Assembly: GCF_018304825.1 (NCBI RefSeq)
Contig: NZ_CP072648.1
Coordinates: 2,277,501 to 2,341,500, forward strand
Length of the DNA: 64,000 nt
Direction: 5' to 3'
Source of the DNA: Chloracidobacterium validum
Lineage (GTDB): Bacteria > Acidobacteriota > Blastocatellia > Chloracidobacteriales > Chloracidobacteriaceae
Notes under the pieces: model-generated
Told to the model about the DNA's origin: nothing
The model's database searches: none
What the model saw: only the letters and a program-made list of their open reading frames with translations
Made by a program: the position numbers and the translations under genes
Shown here: positions 17,701 through 24,134 of the stretch, one piece after another
How the letters are laid out: the number at the start of each line of letters is the position of its first letter
How positions within the stretch are numbered: position 1 is the first letter of the stretch

Positions 17701-20482
17701 GGTGGAGGATGTGGAGTACGATGGGCTTGGGCGGTGGTGGCGAGAGGATGCGCCGTACTACACAGAGACGTGGGCGGCGCAGGTTGGGAAGGCAAATCAG
17801 TGGACGACGGTGACGGTGTACGACAACCTGAGTCGGGCGCGCGTGACGCAGGCGCCAGACGGGGGGACGGTGCGGCTGGATTATGCGGGGCGGTGGACGA
17901 CGGTGACGGATGGGGTGCAGCGGTCACGGCGATGGGCGACGGACGCGCTGGGGCGGGTCGTGGTGGTAGAAGAGCCGGATGCGGTGAGTGGAGCGTTTAC
18001 GGGGCAGCAGACCGAGTATCGCTACGACGTGCTGGGGCATCTGGTGGCGGTGGAGCAGGGGGTACAGCGGCGGTATTTTCGGTATGACGGGATTGGGCGG
18101 ATGACGCATGCGAGGCATCCGGAGATGAGTGCGCCGCACGGTTTCAGTGATGCGCAGACGGGGAATGGGCAGTGGTCCGAGGTAACGAGCTATGACCAGC
18201 GGGGTCTGGTGGTGAGCCGGGTGGATGGGCGCGGGGTGACGACGAGCTACAGCTATGACGGGCTGAATCGGGTGGTGCAGATTGGGTACAGCGACGGGAC
18301 GCCGGCAAAGCGGTTTGTGTATGGGGACGCGCCGGTAGGCGGGGCGACGCCACCGGCGAACGGGCGTGGGCGGCTGATGTGGGCGGTGACGGAGGGCGGG
18401 CATCCAGATCAGCAGATGTGGCTGGCGGTGGAGAGCTACGACGCGGTAGGGCGGGTGACGAGTCAGGTGCAGCGGTACAAGAACGCGGCTGGGACAGATT
18501 GGGATTATGAGAATGAGTATCGGGTGGGGCGGAGCTACAACGTAGGTGGGCAGGTGGTGAGTGAGACGTATCCGAGCGGCCGGGTGGTGACGACGGGGTA
18601 TGACAGTGTGGGGCGGGTGGCGCATGTGGAAGGGACGCTGGGGGGCGTGAGTCGGACGTATGTGAGCGGGCTTCAGTACACGGCGCGGCAGGCGGTGACG
18701 CGGGAGGCGCTGGGGACGGGGACGGTGCAGTGGCGGAATTACCGCTACGACGCGCTGGGGCGGTTGGTGGACCTGCGGGTAGGGAGCGAGGATGCGGCGT
18801 GGGGACGGAATCAGGGGGCGTGGCAGTGGAGTTGGTCGGTGGCTGGGCAAGCAACGAGCCACCGGACGTTTGTGCCGCTGGACGAGGCGGCGGCGGTGTC
18901 GGAGGTCTATCGGGAGCAGTACACGTATGATCGGCTTGGGCGGCTGAAGCGGGTGGAGGGCGATGCGCATCAGTTGAGTGGGCCGTGGTGGGCGCCGGTG
19001 GAGACAAACCAGCGGGGGCAGTATGTGCAGGAGAACGAGTACGACCGGTATGGGAACCGGACGGTGGGGACTGGGAGTTGGGGTCTGAGTGGGAAGGCGT
19101 ACGTGGTGGACGCACAGACGAACCGGCTTGGGGTTCCGGCGGGCGAGGCTGGGGAGATGGTGTACGACGGGGCTGGGCAGTTGGTGCGGGACACGTACAC
19201 CCGGGGCGGGGTTGGGGATGGACAGCGGGAGTATGACGCCGAGGGGCGGGTGGTGGCAGCGCAGGTTAGTGGTGGGGTGTGGGAAAGGAGCAGCTACGAT
19301 GCGTATGGCAGGCGGGTACGGGTGCGGCTGGAGGGGAGTGGGGAGACGAGGTATGTGTATGGGATTGGGGGCGAAGTGTTGGCGGAGTATGGAGGTGGGG
19401 TGAGTGGGGCGAGCGCGCCGCGTGTGGAGTACGGGTATCGGTTTGGGGAAGTGGTGGTGGAAGCGCGTGGGAGTGAGGTGGTGTGGCGTGTGAGCGATGT
19501 GGTGGGGAGTACGCGGGCGGTCGTGGACGGGAGCGGGCATTTTGGCGGGACGCGGCGACTGGATTATGCGCCGTTTGGGGAGGAGTTGGTAACGCAGGGT
19601 GGGCGGAGTGCGGCGCAAGGGTATGCGCCGACGAGTACGACGCACCGGTACACGGGTCACGAGCGGGATATGGCGAGCGGGTACGACCACACGCTGTACC
19701 GGAAGCTGGATAGTCGGCAAGGGCGGTGGACGAGGCCTGACCCGTACCTTGGGAGCGCGGAGGTTGGGCATCCGCAGAGCTGGAATCGGTATGCCTATGT
19801 GAACAATGACCCCGTCAACGCCATGGACCCACTGGGGTTGCATAGCTTGTTCATCGTCGATTCCATGACGGTGTACGGAAACCTCAATAGCCATTTCATT
19901 TGGTATGGGGCGGCATTTAGTCATGAAACGAGGCTGTTTGTGGAAGCCGACATTGGGGTTGTGGCTGGAGGCAGTGATGGGGGCTGGTTTTCTGATCCGA
20001 ATCGGAATCTGGATTGGTTGCAGACGGGGTTAGACATTTGTGGTATGGTTCCGGCGGTCGGGGAACCGTTTGACGCGGTGAACGCGCTGATCAGCCTCCT
20101 GCGTGGCGACATAGCCGGGGCGGGGTTCTCGGCTGGGGCGATGGTCCCGTGGCTCGGGATCGGGGCGACCGTGCTAAAGTGGCTCAAGAAAGCCGACAAG
20201 GCGAGTCAGGCTGCAACCTGCGCCGTAAAGGCGGGAGGGTCAAAGGTTGATGATCTAGTTCGGCAGATCGATCAGTCAGGCGCCAAGGTTAAGCTGAATC
20301 CCAAGACCACGAATCAGGAGGGCAACGTTACACTGGATTTTGGTCAACAGGGGCGCGTGAACCTTCGTATCGAGACCCATCCTTTGACTCCTGGTGGACC
20401 ACCGGTCCGGCATGCCAACATAGAAACCGTCAGACAGGTTGGTTCCAAAAAAGTCACCAAGAATATTCACATCACGGAGTGA
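14738..20482 (+). CDS. RHS/YD-repeat polymorphic toxin with C-terminal effector tip
   Basis: A very large RHS protein (about 1,914 residues). ATG 14738 has GGGAG 5 bases upstream; a longer frame begins at 14627. A hydrophobic segment (LWSFRLLCGVLSGLLVMG) ending in VLAQG looks like a signal peptide. Dozens of YD repeats (YDALGR, YDGLNR type) build the cocoon, closed by the RHS core HERDMASGYDHTLYRKLDSR and DPLGL (19826-19840). The variable tip of 213 residues begins at 19841. A hydrophobic pre-toxin segment (GLDICGMVPAVGEPFDAVNA) leads to the shared junction at 20173-20224 and then an unidentified toxin domain ending KNIHITE. The coding strand is strikingly G-rich. The immunity gene follows 3 bases later. 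Confidence 0.9.
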   Translation: MLRHAVTPIVHGFLIAGAPIAAQLVMSLQSLGQCAARLRGLRLWSFRLLCGVLSGLLVMGSLPVGVLAQGRGGVRPDDLRYPYRGVPLNLPSTPPMQAAPMHPTPSRAELLARVQALDVPYARGVIGVGQVGAMLTTVVGAREWFTAVPRDAAGGVVNGLAPVWRSSDATVVRVTAQGLAEMRAPGRAEVTGQVGTVTVTVTVIVERGGRRMGEPVAWLKRSGRVVPAVWRREPWAGERSAVGGTEGSSLGLVRKLTTGQGGGWQYSPDDPLPDEVTGQLFEARNTVGTPVGRVVPGGGRSATGSAETNGNANYAFGMPLVELPGRGDVSLAVGLSYNSAVWAATDEWSGSVLTSVLTYDPDVAYPAPGFRLGYGHVEDKGAQLVQVTGSGTRRGFRFERTDGSAEVWAAQDGSFDRVVVYARSGDGQITSAVVQSTSGVELGLGARAGDRLYVTGVADRHGNYLNVGYVNNAGPRLAYIVDGLQRYVVFEYDEHGCLWRILAPDFGGAGQREVARLAYEPLTFGSGLFAAGRTVRHPATVRVLRAVLTPTDGQAGTYRGQQYAYTAYGQVWRVRNVIGVNVNAPVASGTEVAWTAYNYPQAAAGLSGMPKYTARTENWIGRAAGANGVVTTQYAEREQWDGGRLYRVTQVTQPDGAMLETWQNVGTGYVERQRVLTGGVSRTETRTTWEVVEGNPRVTEVQVGTETGESNGVLEWRRVAYAYGAFNTVTEVREYGYGGELLRRTATSYVTDSGYTGRQLVRLPSQVDVFDGATGRHVARTEWTYDEGALVACPGIEGMQHRVDYNPYHPGYVAATAKRGNVTRVTRRARPGLVSENDEVTTASYDVAGNVRVQSVGCCRQVEAVYGEGTKYTYATTVKRGAVGQLETQRAYDLASGLVVSETDANGQVTQYAYQAVSLRWLRTLWADGGEVRATYYDAHVWEYAGRAVLLGQVERKVASGQFVLTLRLTDGRGGAVRTATHTPDGWLVEDVEYDGLGRWWREDAPYYTETWAAQVGKANQWTTVTVYDNLSRARVTQAPDGGTVRLDYAGRWTTVTDGVQRSRRWATDALGRVVVVEEPDAVSGAFTGQQTEYRYDVLGHLVAVEQGVQRRYFRYDGIGRMTHARHPEMSAPHGFSDAQTGNGQWSEVTSYDQRGLVVSRVDGRGVTTSYSYDGLNRVVQIGYSDGTPAKRFVYGDAPVGGATPPANGRGRLMWAVTEGGHPDQQMWLAVESYDAVGRVTSQVQRYKNAAGTDWDYENEYRVGRSYNVGGQVVSETYPSGRVVTTGYDSVGRVAHVEGTLGGVSRTYVSGLQYTARQAVTREALGTGTVQWRNYRYDALGRLVDLRVGSEDAAWGRNQGAWQWSWSVAGQATSHRTFVPLDEAAAVSEVYREQYTYDRLGRLKRVEGDAHQLSGPWWAPVETNQRGQYVQENEYDRYGNRTVGTGSWGLSGKAYVVDAQTNRLGVPAGEAGEMVYDGAGQLVRDTYTRGGVGDGQREYDAEGRVVAAQVSGGVWERSSYDAYGRRVRVRLEGSGETRYVYGIGGEVLAEYGGGVSGASAPRVEYGYRFGEVVVEARGSEVVWRVSDVVGSTRAVVDGSGHFGGTRRLDYAPFGEELVTQGGRSAAQGYAPTSTTHRYTGHERDMASGYDHTLYRKLDSRQGRWTRPDPYLGSAEVGHPQSWNRYAYVNNDPVNAMDPLGLHSLFIVDSMTVYGNLNSHFIWYGAAFSHETRLFVEADIGVVAGGSDGGWFSDPNRNLDWLQTGLDICGMVPAVGEPFDAVNALISLLRGDIAGAGFSAGAMVPWLGIGATVLKWLKKADKASQAATCAVKAGGSKVDDLVRQIDQSGAKVKLNPKTTNQEGNVTLDFGQQGRVNLRIETHPLTPGGPPVRHANIETVRQVGSKKVTKNIHITE
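15325..15348 (+). repeat. GGTGAC hexamer run inside rhs
   Basis: About four tandem copies of a GGTGAC/ACGGTG hexamer encode alternating Val-Thr. Since the unit is two codons, slippage here would change length without breaking the frame. Confidence 0.6.
20173..20224 (+). repeat. 52-bp tip junction, copy 1 (in the full rhs gene)
   Basis: A 52-base block encodes the LKWLKKADKASQAATCA segment between the hydrophobic pre-toxin part and the toxin. The same block recurs at 21001, 21781 and 22717 and is almost base-for-base identical. Beyond it the sequences diverge completely into different toxin domains. Confidence 0.9.
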
Positions 20483-20485
20483 TTT

Positions 20486-20770
20486 ATGGAAACAAAGCTA
20501 CGGTTTGAATGTGAGTTTGAAGACCAGGGCCCTACCCAGATAACGTATGAGATTTCCGGTTATCCAACTGACAAAGCTAAGCTTGTAATCGAGGATCAAA
20601 CTCCCGTGTTGTATGTCAACAAAAGTGCCTGCCACGTTCTTGCTGAAATCTTCGCAAAGCTCGCCATTGGAGCTTACAAGCCCGGCTTCCACATCCACTT
20701 AAAGGAGAACTTTGATTCGGATGACAAGGAGATGTTGCGGATCGTTCTTGCTCCGGATGCCACGACGTGA
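20486..20770 (+). CDS. Probable immunity protein for the rhs tip
   Basis: A 94-residue acidic cytoplasmic protein starts 3 bases after the rhs stop, with GGAG inside the end of rhs acting as its ribosome site. Such tight placement after an RHS toxin is the hallmark of the cognate immunity gene. The C-terminal phrase FHIHLKENFDSDDKEMLRIV recalls Imm32-type immunity proteins, but only weakly. No signal or membrane segment is visible, which fits neutralising a toxin that acts in the cytoplasm. Confidence 0.75.
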   Translation: METKLRFECEFEDQGPTQITYEISGYPTDKAKLVIEDQTPVLYVNKSACHVLAEIFAKLAIGAYKPGFHIHLKENFDSDDKEMLRIVLAPDATT

Positions 20771-20795
20771 AATCCCCATCGCCCCGCTATTGCAT

Positions 20796-20852
20796 GTGGC
20801 GACGAACGCCAAACCCATGTCAACCACTGATGAACACTTCGTCAGACTGCCG
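20796..20852 (+). repeat. Copied fragment of the island's 3' flank
   Basis: This block resembles 23663-23720 at roughly three-quarters of positions and, in frame, encodes VATNAKPMSTTDEHF against VATSAKPSSTADEPL. It sits just after the first immunity gene. The right-hand flank of the island was apparently also present here once, which suggests module insertion by duplication. Confidence 0.65.
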
Positions 20853-20941
20853 GCTGATGGGGCGGAATAGAGCGGTCGCTGGTTTGACACGCCGGCAGGT
20901 ATGCGCTGTCGCCTGCGAAGAAAGAGTTTGGTGAGGCGTGG

Positions 20942-21343
20942 TTGTCGGCGTGGGCGATGGTCCCGGGGGCTGGGATCGGGGTGACCGCGGTAAAGTGGGT
21001 GCTAAAGTGGCTCAAGAAAGCCGACAAGGCGAGTCAGGCTGCAACCTGTGCCGCAAAGACGCCACTGTGGACTTCCACGAAATCGACAACAGCAGTCGAG
21101 AATGCCTTCGAGCACTGGAAAAAGCATGGAGCGGAGTTCCCTGAATTCCAAAATGCCAAGCAATACGTCGAAGGCGCGAAGAGCTTCTTCAACGATCCGC
21201 CTGCCGGAACTCTGCCAAAGGTCAGGCCGAATGGAGACAAGCTTTTTTACAATCCTGCAAACGACAGCGTGCAGGCCGCCGATGGCGCACCGCGAACCAT
21301 GTTTCGTCCGGCTGACGGGATCAACTACTGGAACAAGCAATGA
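20942..21343 (+). CDS. Displaced rhs toxin tip, module 1
   Basis: This frame has no RHS repeats. It begins within the pre-toxin segment (open in frame from about 20888), passes through the 52-bp junction and continues into a toxin domain of about 95 residues with the pattern PPAGTLPKVRPNGDKLFYNP and ending PRTMFRPADGINYWNKQ. That ending is common among CdiA/filamentous-haemagglutinin toxin tips, possibly RNases of the BECR fold, but the activity is inference. No good ribosome site or export signal is present, so it is probably silent unless recombined onto rhs. Its stop overlaps the next gene by ATGA. Confidence 0.75.
   Translation: MSAWAMVPGAGIGVTAVKWVLKWLKKADKASQAATCAAKTPLWTSTKSTTAVENAFEHWKKHGAEFPEFQNAKQYVEGAKSFFNDPPAGTLPKVRPNGDKLFYNPANDSVQAADGAPRTMFRPADGINYWNKQ
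21001..21052 (+). repeat. 52-bp tip junction, copy 2
   Basis: This matches copy 1 with one visible C-to-T change near the 3' end. Just upstream, this copy and copies 3 and 4 carry an extra partial repeat (KW-LKWLKK) that the full rhs gene lacks. Confidence 0.9.
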
Positions 21344-21552
21344 GCACCGCCAAAACGAACTACGATTTGAAGCCGTGCCCTTGCTGCGGTTCACAAGTGC
21401 TTACCACGCTGGGTGAATATGAAATCTGTGAAGTGTGTGGCTGGGAAGACGACCCGGTTCAGTCGGCTGAGCCAGATTACGCCGGTGGCGCCAACAAGTT
21501 GAGTTTGAACGAAGCCAGAAAGGGGTGGGTAACCAGAAGACCGAAGCCCTGA
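21340..21552 (+). CDS. CPCC-type cysteine-rich probable immunity protein, module 1
   Basis: A 70-residue protein has CPCCGSQVLTTLGEYEICEV followed by CGWEDDPVQ, the signature of the cysteine-rich CPCC family. That family is a small zinc-ribbon-like group often found beside toxins. It overlaps the module 1 toxin by ATGA, giving translational coupling and strong support for an immunity role. Four cysteines (CPCC and CEVC) could hold one metal ion. Confidence 0.8.
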   Translation: MSTAKTNYDLKPCPCCGSQVLTTLGEYEICEVCGWEDDPVQSAEPDYAGGANKLSLNEARKGWVTRRPKP

Positions 21553-21721
21553 CACAGCTTTTGATTTGCCTGCTGACACTGTTCTTTTCGCTCACAGCCT
21601 AGCGATGGGATTAGTCCTCCAATGCCGCAAAGACAGTAGGACGGTTGGGATGCGAGGGCGAAGCTCTTCTTGACGGGGCGAACGGCTCAGCCTCGCGCGT
21701 GGCGACATAACCGGGGCGGGG
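21553..21721 (+). pseudogene. Leader and pre-toxin remnant of module 2
   Basis: The 5' part of module 2 aligns with that of module 3. It holds a hydrophobic leader-like stretch (LTQLLICLLTLFFSLTA) ending in a stop. After that comes the shared block TCCTCCAATGCCGCAAAG and a damaged copy of the pre-toxin region with a different reading frame. The leader starts right at the stop of the preceding immunity gene. Confidence 0.55.
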
Positions 21722-22111
21722 TTGTCGGCGGGGGCGATGGTTCCGTGGTTCGGGATCGGGGCGACCGCGGTAAAGTGGTGGCTAAAGTGGCTCAAGAAAG
21801 CCGACAAGGCGAGTCAGGCTGCAACCTGCGCCGCAAGGACGGTAGGCGGTGCCGCGGATGATGTAGTGATTCAGTTCGGCAAGAACGCCAACCAAGTCCA
21901 ACATGCTTTTCGGCACACTGACGCACTCGGTCTTGATCGTATGGTCGTTCAGTCTGGAGTTCAAAGTCACCTCAAAACAGTTGCTTCGCAGATCACTCCT
22001 GGAAAAGCGTTCAATCAGATTATCGAAGTTGGTGGTCAACGAATCCAATATACTGCTTTCAAACTTCCGGACGGAACCATCAATGTGGGGAGGATCCATG
22101 GTGCTCCGTAA
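21722..22111 (+). CDS. Displaced rhs toxin tip, module 2
   Basis: The frame starts in the pre-toxin segment (GAMVPWFGIGATAVKW), crosses the 52-bp junction (21781-21832) and then encodes a toxin domain of about 85 residues: VQHAFRHTDALGLD, then GKAFNQIIEVGGQRIQYTA, then a DGTINVGRIHG ending. The His-containing N-terminal motif and beta-rich end suggest an RNase of the BECR type, which is inference. There is no RHS part and no clear start signal. The immunity gene begins inside its last codons. Confidence 0.72.
   Translation: MSAGAMVPWFGIGATAVKWWLKWLKKADKASQAATCAARTVGGAADDVVIQFGKNANQVQHAFRHTDALGLDRMVVQSGVQSHLKTVASQITPGKAFNQIIEVGGQRIQYTAFKLPDGTINVGRIHGAP
21781..21832 (+). repeat. 52-bp tip junction, copy 3
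   Basis: This appears identical to copy 1 over the 52 bases and precedes the module 2 toxin domain. Confidence 0.9.
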
Positions 22112-22454
22112 TCCATCGCCAAAAGAGTTCATGCTTCTGGAGTTCCTCGTTGGTGAAGCTGACCTTTCTGAAGCCTCTGAAGTAATCCTCGAAGGTCTGA
22201 AAGTTGCCGACATGGATGATGGCGGGATGGGAAGTTTGAGGTTGTTCCCAAAGGGTTCTGATGATCGAGATAAAAAGATCGGGAAATGTGCCAGCACCTG
22301 TCACTTCACAGATGAGGATGGAGTCGAAGTTGTCGCTTCCCTGAATCTGGATCAGCACGGAAACTTGTACGAACTGGACATGTGGAAAACAGACTTTGGG
22401 AAACTGATTCGGATTCCAGACAACAGAAAGCAATTACGACGGGAGGAGATGTGA
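22098..22454 (+). CDS. Probable immunity protein of module 2 (DUF6984-like)
   Basis: The start is ATG 22098 with GGGGAGG 4 bases upstream, inside the end of the module 2 toxin, so the two genes overlap. ATG 22083 is an alternative. The 118-residue protein opens RNPSPKEFMLLEFLV and contains MDDGGMGSLRLFP, the pattern of DUF6984 proteins found in immunity positions elsewhere. It is soluble and acidic. The immunity role is inferred from the pairing. Confidence 0.75.
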   Translation: MVLRNPSPKEFMLLEFLVGEADLSEASEVILEGLKVADMDDGGMGSLRLFPKGSDDRDKKIGKCASTCHFTDEDGVEVVASLNLDQHGNLYELDMWKTDFGKLIRIPDNRKQLRREEM

Positions 22455-22463
22455 CCTGACCGT

Positions 22464-22613
22464 ATGACGAGACTGTTTTTGTTGCTGCTGGCGCTGCTTT
22501 TTCCGCTGAGCGGCCCGGCGATGGGGAATACAGCGATGTTGGGCAGTCCTCCAATGCCGCAAAGAGAGCAGGACGGTTGGGATCAGAGGGCGAAGCTCTT
22601 CTTGATGGCGTGA
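22464..22613 (+). pseudogene. Signal-peptide-like leader frame of module 3
   Basis: ATG 22464 opens 49 codons that begin with an excellent export-type sequence (MTRLFLLLLALLFPLSG) and then run out of frame into the pre-toxin block, stopping at TGA 22611. The toxin frame downstream is shifted relative to it. This looks like a secreted or anchored leader separated from its toxin by a frameshift. The matching stretch in module 2 is degraded further. Confidence 0.55.
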
Positions 22614-23053
22614 ACGCGCTGATCAGCCTCGCGCGTGGCGACACGACCGGGGCGTGGTTGTCGGCGTGGGCGATGCTCCCGGTGGCTGGGGTTGGGGCGA
22701 CCACGCTAAAGTGGTTGCTAAAGTGGCTCAAGAAAGCCGACAAGGCGAGTCAGGCTGCAACCTGCGCCACAAGGGGGGGATCATCACTGTATGACGATGT
22801 AACCCGCGCAGGAAGTCGTGTTGCAAATAGAGCAACAGATGTCACCAAGTCGCAGTTTGAGAAGAATCTCATCGATTCTGGCTTTACACGATCTCTGAGC
22901 AAAGATGGCAAAGCCATTATCCTTGAGAAGGATGGAGCTAAATACATTCTGCGGGACGGTGCGAAGTCCACTGGCGGACCAACGGCTGATTTTTACAAGG
23001 CCGGCAGCACTTCTGCTGATCTGAAAATCAGGCTTGAGCAAGGAGCGCCCTAA
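22577..23053 (+). CDS. Displaced rhs toxin tip, module 3
   Basis: This module keeps the longest pre-toxin part: LLDGVNALISLARGDTTGAW corresponds to FDAVNALISLLRGDIAGAG in the full rhs protein. The 52-bp junction and a toxin domain of about 95 residues follow (QFEKNLIDSGFTRSLSKDGK, then AKYILRDGAKSTGGPTADFY, then an IRLEQG ending). I have seen such endings on other RHS and CDI tips but cannot name the activity. The nominal TTG start has no ribosome site. Its stop TAA shares one base with the next ATG. Confidence 0.75.
   Translation: MGSEGEALLDGVNALISLARGDTTGAWLSAWAMLPVAGVGATTLKWLLKWLKKADKASQAATCATRGGSSLYDDVTRAGSRVANRATDVTKSQFEKNLIDSGFTRSLSKDGKAIILEKDGAKYILRDGAKSTGGPTADFYKAGSTSADLKIRLEQGAP
22717..22768 (+). 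repeat. 52-bp tip junction, copy 4
   Basis: This appears identical to copy 1 over the 52 bases. Upstream homology to the full rhs gene is longest in this copy and extends back roughly 100 bases through the pre-toxin region. Confidence 0.9.
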
Positions 23054-23646
23054 TGAAACGAGTTGCTTTTTTAGACGATTTTGAGCGGTTTGCCATCCGC
23101 AAGCGTGATGTCGAAGCTTGCTTCTGCATCGGGAAGTCTCTTCCAGAAAGGGTTTTTAACGAGAGTCTGAGCTACTTTCGCTTTGAGGAGTTTGATTGGG
23201 CAATGTCCGCTGAATTCTGGCCGTCTGTTCAAACACTTTGTCAGAGTTCCGGAGATGCTTCGATACTGATTGCAGTTCTTGAGCCTGATCCATTGAATTA
23301 CTACAAAAAAGAGTTCGGCTATTTCAACTGGGCAGAGTTACCGATTGTGGCGTCCAGCGAAGACTACTGGGCGCTGCTTAACCATTGCCCTGATGAGAGT
23401 CCTGCCGATTCGCTCCTAGCGAACTCTGAAAAGGTCGTGTGGCTTCCTCCTTCGAAGAAGTGGGCTATTTGGGGGGAAAGGAGCTTCGAAGTTTGTGTGC
23501 TGGGCGGCCAGGAGCCAACGACTTTGGATTTGTGGAATGATATCGAGTGGGCATTAGAGACGGGAATGCCAAATGCCTTTGCGCACAGGATTTTGCCAGT
23601 GGGCTTTGGAGAACAGCTTCGACAAAATTATGGAGTCGTAACGTGA
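23053..23646 (+). CDS. Probable immunity protein of module 3
   Basis: A 197-residue soluble protein starts on the last base of the module 3 toxin stop (TAATG). No family is recognised. It is Trp- and Phe-rich (WAMSAEFWPSVQ, WAIWGERSFEVC) and acidic, as many immunity proteins are. Base composition is clearly lower in G+C than in the surrounding core genes, consistent with recent acquisition. The role is inferred from position. Confidence 0.7.
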   Translation: MKRVAFLDDFERFAIRKRDVEACFCIGKSLPERVFNESLSYFRFEEFDWAMSAEFWPSVQTLCQSSGDASILIAVLEPDPLNYYKKEFGYFNWAELPIVASSEDYWALLNHCPDESPADSLLANSEKVVWLPPSKKWAIWGERSFEVCVLGGQEPTTLDLWNDIEWALETGMPNAFAHRILPVGFGEQLRQNYGVVT

Positions 23647-23968
23647 ATCCATGCCGAGCCGCGTGTAGCAACGTCCGCCAAACCCTCGTCAACCGCCGAT
23701 GAACCGCTCGGTCAGATTCCTATCTACCTTGACACCGAAGCCCAGACGGTTGAGCGGTATGGCCCGCGGGCGTGGGTGGGCTATGCCATGCCCCGGATGC
23801 AGTTGCGTGAATTGGAGACCTTGACCGGCGGGCGTAGGTTCTACGCCAAAGCCGTTGGGGATTTAGAGGACTGCTACGCGGCGGTCGCGGCTACACCCTG
23901 CTCAAGTAATTGCCTTCGATCTCAGCTTGGGAAGACAGCCTGCCGGCTTTCTACCGCAGCCAACGGGA
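23647..23968 (+). pseudogene. Broken fragment of a VWFA-type protein
   Basis: After the last immunity stop, the frame reads through PLGQIPIYLDTEAQTVERYG and LRELETLTGGRRFYAKAVGD, then LEDCYAAVA. This is the typical end of a von Willebrand factor A domain in acidobacterial 'VWFA-related' proteins, which usually continues with an ELRSQYTLGY-like motif. Here GYTLLK is found in another frame right after, so a small deletion broke it. No start codon or N-terminal half is present. This is probably the original right flank of the island. Confidence 0.55.
23663..23720 (+). repeat. Source copy of the duplicated 3' flank
   Basis: The 5' part of the broken VWFA-like frame resembles 20796-20852, located after the first immunity gene. 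Confidence 0.65.
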
Positions 23969-24134
23969 TTCGGTTCTCTTGACGCCACAGTGCGCAAGCG
24001 AGGGGAGGCATTCGATGTTGATTCAGGTCGGCCCTCTACCGTAGCAAGTATGTTATGCTGCCTGTACCAGTCACCACCCTGTCTCAAACTAAACGGCTCG
24101 CTGACCATGCAGCCAACCCCAAAGCGAGCAAGCT

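Noticed and set aside
17924-19924. 666-residue open frame on the minus strand
   Set aside because: It lies wholly antisense to rhs and is rich in Pro, His and Arg, the signature of reading the complement of a G-rich gene. No family resemblance.
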